NCBI GenBank assembly: GCA_016934825.1
Contig: JAFGSB010000129.1
Location: 1 to 34,987, forward strand
Reading direction: 5' to 3'
DNA from: Candidatus Zhuqueibacterota bacterium
GTDB taxonomy: Bacteria; Zhuqueibacterota; Zhuqueibacteria; Residuimicrobiales; Krinioviventaceae
Length of the DNA: 34,987 nucleotides
The translations under genes and the position numbers were made by a program. This document shows positions 17,980 through 24,419 of this stretch, piece after piece. How positions within the stretch are numbered: position 1 is the first letter of the stretch; every line of letters begins with the position of its first letter. Below the pieces are notes generated by a model. The model was not told the origin of the DNA and ran no database searches. It saw nothing but the letters and a program-made list of their open reading frames with translations.

Positions 17980-18017
17980 TTCATATAATAGCTCCCTATT
18001 AAGGATTATTATATGAA
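17980..18017. repeat. Inverted repeat, 11-bp perfect arms
   Basis: TTCATATAATA (17980-17990) and TATTATATGAA (18007-18017) flank a 16-base loop. It lies 140 bases upstream of the CARDB gene start and could be an operator or an RNA hairpin. Confidence 0.5.
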
Positions 18018-18204
18018 TCTTTTCAGTCATGCTCGATTACTGCAAAATCGCGAAAAATTGGCAGAAATGAGATGTTGTATTCCCCGGACGTTACAAAACA
18101 TCAATTTTCTCCCGAGTACATAATCCCCGTTGGAAAAGGCATATTACTGGATAATTTTCAATGAACAGTTTGTATTAATTAAAATATTAATTTAAAGGAA
18201 ACGT

Positions 18205-18254
18205 TTTCCCACCCCGGAATCGTCATATCATTTCTGATGTGATTATTTAAATAA
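18205..18254 (+). repeat. Dispersed repeat family 2, copy 2
   Basis: Matches 8281-8330: CCCACCCCGGAATCGTCATA then TTTCTGATGTGATTATTTAA. See copy 1. Confidence 0.6.
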
Positions 18255-18587
18255 CAAAAATATCATAGTAATATGCAAGTATTAATAAAAAAAATATCCT
18301 TATTGTGCCGTTATATACCCCGGATTATATTACTATTTGTTCACGTGATATATAATGCTGCTTGTTTTAAATTCAACCGGATTTTTTATTACCGGGAAAA
18401 GCCTTGATTTTTCCACCAAACAAAGTTGTATGAATTGTTTTTGTTCCGAATTAATCACAATATATATTTCGCCAATATCCATACCTAAACCAAATACCGA
18501 TATATCGTTCATATTCTTTACGGAAAGCTTCACATTTCAGACTCTACAATCATTATCTAAAAAAAGTTAAAAAAATTCATTTTTTAC

Positions 18588-18631
18588 TTGACAAAGTTCT
18601 ACAAATGTAGTATTTTCTACTACAGACGTAG
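18588..18631 (+). promoter_or_regulatory. Promoter with two BlaI-type operators
   Basis: TTGACA (18588-18593) and TATTTT (18611-18616) are spaced by exactly 17 bases. CTACA-AA-TGTAG (18599-18610), a perfect palindrome, fills the spacer, and CTACAGACGTAG (18620-18631), a near palindrome, follows the -10 box. The centres are 21 bases apart, two helical turns. TACA-n2-TGTA is the known core of Bla/Mec operators. This predicts autorepression of the blaI-like gene and of the protease genes behind it. Confidence 0.85.
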
Positions 18632-18649
18632 AAGTATTGGAGGATTATT

Positions 18650-19048
18650 ATGAAATTATCGGATGCCGAATGGCAAATCATGAACGCCCTGTGGAAAAAA
18701 CACCCGGCAACGGCCCGGGAACTGATGGAGGAAATCCCGCCGGATAATAACTGGGCTTACACAACCGTAAAAACCATGCTGACCCGGCTCATCAGCAAAA
18801 ACGCGGTTAGTGAACATAAACGAGGCAATACCAGCGTGTATGAACCGCTTGTGTCCCAGCAGAAAGCGCGCACCGGCGCCCTGAAATCGCTTGTGGATAA
18901 AGTTCTGGGCGGAACGCTGGAACCCGTCATGCATTACCTGGTTGAGGAGAGGAAATTATCCGAAAAAGAACGGCGGAAACTAATCCGGCTTCTTGAAGAA
19001 ATGGATACATCACAACAGGGGGAGGACAAACATGAGTCTGGTAAATAA
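18650..19048 (+). CDS. BlaI/MecI/CopY-family transcriptional repressor
   Basis: This 132-residue protein has the N-terminal winged helix-turn-helix of the family (LSDAEWQIMNALWKKHPATA, then the recognition helix WAYTTVKTMLTRLISK at about 35-50 and the wing RGNTSVYEPLV) and a C-terminal helical dimerisation part (75-130, LGGTLEPVMHYLVEERKLSE). Such repressors bind TACA-n2-TGTA sites as dimers and are inactivated when the partner BlaR1-type protease is triggered. Two such sites overlap its promoter. TTGGAGG lies 7 bases before the ATG. The next gene, a BlaR1-type protease, starts 17 bases before this stop codon. No beta-lactamase gene is in the operon. Confidence 0.93.
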   Translation: MKLSDAEWQIMNALWKKHPATARELMEEIPPDNNWAYTTVKTMLTRLISKNAVSEHKRGNTSVYEPLVSQQKARTGALKSLVDKVLGGTLEPVMHYLVEERKLSEKERRKLIRLLEEMDTSQQGEDKHESGK

Positions 19049-21215
19049 CATAGCACTCGTTTGGTGGGACTGGATGGGAGCCATGTTCTGGCAGGTGAGC
19101 CTGCTTATCATTTTTATCTCTTTGCTTGATTATTTCCTGTTCAAAAACGTCTGGCCTCCGGTGCGTTATGCCGTTTGGGTGCTGGTCCTGGTTAAATTGT
19201 TTATCCCGCCGGACTTTTCATCCTCTATCGGACTCGTGCCGAAAATTCAACCGGTAATACAACAACAATTTTTCGCAAAAGGGATTGATTTACATGCCCT
19301 GTCGCCTTCATTCGGCCTAAAAGATGAGATATCAACAACATCGGATGTTATTAAGCAAAAATTACGTCAGGAGGGCGGGGACCAACCGATGCAGAGTTCG
19401 GAGGCTTCCGCACCACCGGCAATCAACAGTATGGAAAAACCTGTCTGGCAGGTTTACGTAATGGGAATATGGCTGCTGGGTATTTTTATTTTTTCCGGTT
19501 TTCTCCTCACCAGGATATACACATTACGCAACTGGCACGATAAACAGGAACAACGGCAAAATATACCGTCCTGGTTCCATAATATTTTAACTCAAACCGC
19601 ACAACGATTAAAGCTGGGGAAATTACCGGCCATTGTGTACTCGGAAAAGGCGGTTACTCCGGCAGTTTACGGGTTGTTTCACCCGGTATTACTTTTGCCC
19701 GCCAATTATTTTGATCGACTTTCTTCAGAGGAGGCGGAACATGTGCTGCTGCATGAACTGGCGCATCTCAAACGCGGCGATTTGTGGCTGAATTCCGTTT
19801 GCCTTTTCGTGCAGGTCGTTTACTGGTTCAATCCACTGCTTATATGGGCCAGAAAACAACTCAAACATATTTGTGAAATGTGCTGTGATTTAACGGTTGC
19901 CGGTTTATTAAAAGATCATACCCCTGCTTACCGAAAGACTCTTTTAACTACGGCGAGGGGGTTGTTGACCGAGTCACCGAAGCCCGGAATGGGACTGCTG
20001 GGCGTGTTCGAAGAACCGTTTCTTTTGATGAACAGGCTAAAATGGCTGGAAAAAAATTCATGGAAAGATAAAAACCTTATGTTTGTCACCGCAACGATCG
20101 TTTTCGTTTTTATGGCGGGCCTGGTGCTTCCCATGGCGGTTTCAGAAAAACAGGACAAAACTAATGCCGGTATAAAGTCCGATACCGAGACCATGTTGGT
20201 CGAAAACCAGGAGTCTTCATGGATACGCGACCTGAAAATTTACAAAGCACGGAATTCCGATTTCATATTCAGGGCAAAGCAAACGGAGCCTTTTTATGCC
20301 GTTGTTTTGCCCATGCGCGGACCGATCAGCCAGCTTAACGACGCGATGGCCCAGTTACAGGGATATATGCGGCAAAATCGAATTAAACCGACAGGTCCTT
20401 CCTTTATCCGGCAGTTTGCCAATGCAAACGTGCCGGTACCGGAGGTTGATAATATTTGGGAGGTTGGTTATCCGGTTGCGGGTAAGCTGTCCCTGTTAGC
20501 ACCTTTTGTTCTGAAAAAGATACCGGCCCAAAATATTATCGTAAGCCGGTTGGATCAGTCTTTTAACGAGGATGAATACAACAGAGAAGCCGCTATATAT
20601 TTATTCAATAATAATCTTGTTACCAGCAATGCCTCTATTCTTTATTGTCCTGACAAATTGTTTGAAACGGGACACCACAACCCGAAATGGGAACTTCAGA
20701 TACCGGTTATAAAAACGGACAAACCGTTTCCAAAGGTCCCGGTTTACACAAAGTGGACCGAAGCCATTGTGGCGCTTGTTTTACCAATGCAGGGTTCATA
20801 CGACAATGAACTGGAGGCTCTTGAACGATTGCGGGCTTACCTGAAAGAGATTAATGTCGAACCCATTGGCGATCCTTTTTTTCGTTACTTTAATAACAGC
20901 GAGTTCCTTCCCGAACAAGACGTCTTTTGGGAAGCGGGATATGCTGTACCCAAAGAGACCAAAGCCATTGCCCCGTTTGAGATTAAATATATACCCGAAG
21001 AACTTGTTGTTTGTACCGAATTCACCTACGATTATGATGACATTTTATTATATGTGAACAGTTTTGCGTTATCTTATATTATTGAAGGGTATCGGGGTAA
21101 CGGTTACCCGATGAGAATATTAAAGAGTGGTGATCTGCATGGTGTGGAATTAAATGAATTCAGAATTCCGGTCCGTAAGGAGCGTTATAATATAACCAGT
21201 TTACCGAAATTCTAA
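19032..21215 (+). CDS. BlaR1-like M56 membrane metalloprotease with two GyrI-like sensor domains
   Basis: I start this protein (727 residues) at the ATG at 19032, which follows GGGGAGG; an earlier in-frame start at 18993 has no such site. Four membrane helices are visible at about 14-38, 42-60, 138-160 and 349-371. The zinc motif H241-E-L-A-H245 (LLHELAHLKRGD) and CEMCCDLTVA lie in the loop before helix four, exactly the BlaR1/MecR1 layout. After helix four a BlaR1 would have a penicillin-binding domain; here there are two GyrI-like/AraC effector-binding domains (about 417-560 and 576-715). Each shows Y/L-A-V/L-VLPM, an A-M..L..Y block, P-x-GP/DP-F, WEVGYPV or WEAGYAV, and a final ELQIPV or EFRIPV carrying the conserved ligand Glu. 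Inference: an extracytoplasmic ligand switches on cleavage of the BlaI-like repressor. Confidence 0.88.
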   Translation: MSLVNNIALVWWDWMGAMFWQVSLLIIFISLLDYFLFKNVWPPVRYAVWVLVLVKLFIPPDFSSSIGLVPKIQPVIQQQFFAKGIDLHALSPSFGLKDEISTTSDVIKQKLRQEGGDQPMQSSEASAPPAINSMEKPVWQVYVMGIWLLGIFIFSGFLLTRIYTLRNWHDKQEQRQNIPSWFHNILTQTAQRLKLGKLPAIVYSEKAVTPAVYGLFHPVLLLPANYFDRLSSEEAEHVLLHELAHLKRGDLWLNSVCLFVQVVYWFNPLLIWARKQLKHICEMCCDLTVAGLLKDHTPAYRKTLLTTARGLLTESPKPGMGLLGVFEEPFLLMNRLKWLEKNSWKDKNLMFVTATIVFVFMAGLVLPMAVSEKQDKTNAGIKSDTETMLVENQESSWIRDLKIYKARNSDFIFRAKQTEPFYAVVLPMRGPISQLNDAMAQLQGYMRQNRIKPTGPSFIRQFANANVPVPEVDNIWEVGYPVAGKLSLLAPFVLKKIPAQNIIVSRLDQSFNEDEYNREAAIYLFNNNLVTSNASILYCPDKLFETGHHNPKWELQIPVIKTDKPFPKVPVYTKWTEAIVALVLPMQGSYDNELEALERLRAYLKEINVEPIGDPFFRYFNNSEFLPEQDVFWEAGYAVPKETKAIAPFEIKYIPEELVVCTEFTYDYDDILLYVNSFALSYIIEGYRGNGYPMRILKSGDLHGVELNEFRIPVRKERYNITSLPKF

Positions 21216-21290
21216 TTTTAATGGTAACAATATAAAATTGCGTCAAAAAATAATGTTCGTTTTATACCATCAACCGATAGGGAGGATAAA

Positions 21291-24200
21291 ATGGCAGTAC
21301 TTAATCATATAGCGCAATTGTGGTGGCAATGGATGGGCCCCATGTTGCTGCAGGTTACTGTTTTGATCCTGATCATCAGCGGGCTTGAACTGATACTTAA
21401 AAAATGGGCCTGGCCGCAGATCAGGTACGGATTATGGATACTGGTGCTAATAAAACTGCTTATCCCGCCGGGCTGGTATTTACCCAGCAGCGTGATCTCA
21501 CATTTTCAGCCGCACATCAAACAGGCGGTTTTGAGCAGGGTTGAAATAGCGGGAACCTCTTTCACAACACAGGACAGAATATCAGAAAGTTCGATACCGG
21601 AACAGACAACCGCCCATTCTCCTGCAGAAACATTGCCGCAACCGGAAAAACAAGCGATTTCTCCGCTTCACGCTGAAACCGGTGAAAAACCTGTCTGGCA
21701 AACCTGGGCAATGGGGATTTGGTTGTTTGGCATATTGATTTACCTTACTCTGTTAATTGGAAAAATGAAAAAATTACGCTCCTGGCATCAACAGCAAAAA
21801 GATAAAGATATTCCGCCATGGTTTCACAAAATACTGGTGCAGACAGCGCAGCGGTTAAATCTGGATAATCTTCCGGCCATTGTTTTTTCGGATAAAGCGG
21901 TTACGCCCGCCGTTTACGGAATGTTCCGTCCGGTGCTGCTGCTGCCGGCAAACTATTTTGACACACTGTCCGAAAACGAGGCCAAACATGTCCTGCTGCA
22001 TGAACTGGCGCATTTGAAACGCGGCGATTTGTGGCTGCACGGCCTCAGTTTATTTTTGCAGATTATATACTGGTTCAATCCGTTGATGTTATGGGTCAGA
22101 AAGCAGATGAAACATGTGCGCGAGATTTGCTGTGATTTTACCGTGGCGAATATACTCAGGGAAAAAACCGGTGAATATCGGCAGACATTGCTGAATACGG
22201 CCCGTGAGCTGTTGACCGAAAAAGTTGAACCGGGTCTGGGACTGTTAGGAGTATTTGAGGAACCATTCTGGCTGGTAACCCGGTTGAAATGGCTGGAAAA
22301 GAAACCCTGGCAAAACCAGGGGCTGGCGCTTGCCGCAGCTTTTTTTGCGGCGCTGATTATTACCTTCAGCATCCTGCCTATGGCCGGTGCGGAGAAAACA
22401 CGGCCCACGTCGTCAACCATTGATATAAGCGGTAATGTGAGTGAATCCGTATTACCTGAAATAACATCCGCTCCGGTACAAGATTCGACTAAAATTAATT
22501 TCAATATCACAATTAAAAACACCGATCCGCTTTACGCTGCGGTACTGCCGGTTGTGGGTCCCCCAAACGACCTTTTTGAAGTAAAGGTTAAACAGGTCAC
22601 GGAATTATTGAAAAAATCAGGGATCAAACCTACGGGTTCACCATTTGGCCGATATTTCAGCGATCCGGAAAAGGTGACGCCCGAAAATTCATATTGGGAA
22701 GTCGGATATCCGGTCAAAGTGGGCACAAAAGTGAATCCGCCGTTGGAAATTATCCGGGTCGCCGGGTGGCAAATGGCAAGCGCCGTCATTGAAGGGGTAA
22801 AAAATACTGATCCGGTATGGGACAGATTTTTAAAAAGGCTTGAAACCAGGGGCTACGTGCCGGGATTTCCTCCGGCAATGGAGATTTGGACCGGCGAATT
22901 TGTTAACAAAGAATTCTGGTGGCGGACCGAATTGCTTATCCAGGCGTTTCGTCCCGAAACGGGTTATCCCGGAATGGATATAACAATAAAAAAAACCGAA
23001 CCGATGACGGCGCTGGTGCTGCCAATGGACGGTTCATACGCCCAGCTTCCGGGCGCAGTTGAAAAATTAAATAACTATATCCGGCAAAAGAAAATCAAAC
23101 CCGCCGGGCCCCAATTCGGACGTTTTTTCACCAGCCAGACAACGGAAATCCCTGAAAATTATTACTGGGAAATGTGCTGTCCGGTCGAACCGGGAACCGA
23201 AGCTGAACCGCCGTTTGAAATTCAGGAGATAGACAGCAATAACGTCGTGTCGGCTGTATTTAATGGACCAGCCAATTATGAATATCCATGGGGTGCTTTT
23301 TTAGTGATGTCTGTTTTAAAAGGTAAAATCCCCGGGGGACCCGGCATAGAGGTCTATTCACCCGACCAGAAAAAGAATCCATGGATTGAATTACAAATCC
23401 CGGTTATGCATATGAGTGGTTTTGTTGAAGACATGATAGAATGGGGTGAAAATCTGGGCCGGGAAATGCAAAAGATGGGAAATTCTTTAGCCAACAGCAT
23501 GGTCACCCCTGCTGTAAAACATAAAGTTTGTTATATCAAGACTGTCAACAAGATTGATACTTATACATTCTGGAAAAAAACAAAGTCGGAATTTGATTAT
23601 ATTGGTGAATTGTGGATTGATGAGGACAAGACCGTACTGATCGAAAAAAACAAAAAATTAATTTATGATCAGGGGAAAATGACATTCAGTTATATCAATT
23701 TGCGCGACAGTACTTTTGTGGATACCGGTTTACCGGTCGATTTGTCAAATTTGTTCACTGATGATCTGTACTGGAATTTTAAAAACAGAAAAGTAACGGG
23801 TAAAGTAAAAGAAACAAATAAAACACTGGATATCCTCAGCAAACAATGCAAACTGACCGAATTAACATTCTGGGACCTGATAGACGGATCGAAAAAGAAC
23901 AAAAGAGTTTCCAAAGTGTGGACGACTATGGATGTTCCCTGTAATGTGGAATTATTTCATAACCTCCTTAGAATTATGCGAACGCTTTACAACCGCGATG
24001 AATCTTTGATTAACGAAATGGAAAAACTTCTGGGCATCCAGATGCAGGTTGAAATAACGATAACAAAATTCCCGCGGAAAAAGGTATATCTCTCAACCGT
24101 TGAAGAAATATCGCAAATGGTCCCCCCGGACGGTGTTTTTTCCGTTCCCGACGGTTTTGAAAAGAAGGAAAAGCTGTCGAAACGGGATATGAATTTATAA
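21291..24200 (+). CDS. Second BlaR1-like M56 metalloprotease with two GyrI-like domains and an extra C-terminal domain
   Basis: This 969-residue protein is a tandem paralogue of the gene before it (75 bases apart, AGGGAGG before the ATG). The membrane and protease half matches closely: LWWQWMGPMLLQ start, KPVWQTWAMGIWLFGILIY third helix, H237-E-L-A-H241, and CCDFTVA. Two GyrI-like domains follow the fourth helix (about 411-545 and 569-700; YWEVGYPVKV, YWEMCCPVEPG and PWIELQIPV are the signature strands). Residues about 735-969 form a further domain not present in the first paralogue; its strands (YIGELWIDEDKTVLIEKNKK) and the ending VFSVPDGFEKKE recall DUF4412/LolA-like periplasmic proteins, but I do not recognise it with certainty. 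Divergence after duplication suggests the two sensors see different ligands. Both would share the single upstream BlaI-like repressor. Confidence 0.86.
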   Translation: MAVLNHIAQLWWQWMGPMLLQVTVLILIISGLELILKKWAWPQIRYGLWILVLIKLLIPPGWYLPSSVISHFQPHIKQAVLSRVEIAGTSFTTQDRISESSIPEQTTAHSPAETLPQPEKQAISPLHAETGEKPVWQTWAMGIWLFGILIYLTLLIGKMKKLRSWHQQQKDKDIPPWFHKILVQTAQRLNLDNLPAIVFSDKAVTPAVYGMFRPVLLLPANYFDTLSENEAKHVLLHELAHLKRGDLWLHGLSLFLQIIYWFNPLMLWVRKQMKHVREICCDFTVANILREKTGEYRQTLLNTARELLTEKVEPGLGLLGVFEEPFWLVTRLKWLEKKPWQNQGLALAAAFFAALIITFSILPMAGAEKTRPTSSTIDISGNVSESVLPEITSAPVQDSTKINFNITIKNTDPLYAAVLPVVGPPNDLFEVKVKQVTELLKKSGIKPTGSPFGRYFSDPEKVTPENSYWEVGYPVKVGTKVNPPLEIIRVAGWQMASAVIEGVKNTDPVWDRFLKRLETRGYVPGFPPAMEIWTGEFVNKEFWWRTELLIQAFRPETGYPGMDITIKKTEPMTALVLPMDGSYAQLPGAVEKLNNYIRQKKIKPAGPQFGRFFTSQTTEIPENYYWEMCCPVEPGTEAEPPFEIQEIDSNNVVSAVFNGPANYEYPWGAFLVMSVLKGKIPGGPGIEVYSPDQKKNPWIELQIPVMHMSGFVEDMIEWGENLGREMQKMGNSLANSMVTPAVKHKVCYIKTVNKIDTYTFWKKTKSEFDYIGELWIDEDKTVLIEKNKKLIYDQGKMTFSYINLRDSTFVDTGLPVDLSNLFTDDLYWNFKNRKVTGKVKETNKTLDILSKQCKLTELTFWDLIDGSKKNKRVSKVWTTMDVPCNVELFHNLLRIMRTLYNRDESLINEMEKLLGIQMQVEITITKFPRKKVYLSTVEEISQMVPPDGVFSVPDGFEKKEKLSKRDMNL

Positions 24201-24217
24201 AGCACATAACCTCTGCG

Positions 24218-24241
24218 TTCCATCCTGTTAGCGGGATGGAA
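24218..24241. terminator. Hairpin after the second BlaR1-like gene
   Basis: TTCCATCC (24218-24225) pairs perfectly with GGATGGAA (24234-24241). No T-run follows on the plus strand, so this is at best a weak intrinsic terminator. Confidence 0.4.
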
Positions 24242-24312
24242 TATAAATATATCCTGTTTAGTAATTGGAAAGCTTTTTACTGACTTTCGTATGGATTATG
24301 GTGTAATACCAT

Positions 24313-24330
24313 GCGAGTCTTTCGACTCGC
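24313..24330. repeat. Perfect 7-bp hairpin, REP-like
   Basis: GCGAGTC-TTTC-GACTCGC is a perfect stem with a four-base loop in the space between two convergent genes. It looks like a palindromic extragenic unit; no second copy was found in the window. Confidence 0.45.
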
Positions 24331-24419
24331 GGCCGTCCATAAAGGGACGTCACTCCGGAGATTGTTTCGTTTTTATGATATGTGCGAGACACTTGACGAG
24401 TGCATCCCACATTCCAAAT

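Larger units (their letters stand above)
17840..18587. other. Divergent intergenic region, 750 bases
   Basis: No gene with support. It separates the minus-strand CARDB gene from the plus-strand blaI-like operon. It holds an inverted repeat (17980-18017) and a copy of repeat family 2 (18205-18254). A 66-codon minus-strand frame (18333-18533) has no recognisable start site or family and was left out. Confidence 0.5.

Noticed and set aside
18333-18533. 66-codon minus-strand frame (and an overlapping plus-strand one)
   Set aside because: AT-rich chance frames with no start site; the region is better explained as regulatory and repeat DNA.
18650-24200. Classical beta-lactam resistance regulator (blaI-blaR1 sensing penicillin)
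   Set aside because: Neither receptor has the S-x-x-K, S-x-N or K-T-G motifs of a penicillin-binding sensor; GyrI-like domains occupy that place, and no beta-lactamase gene is in the operon.
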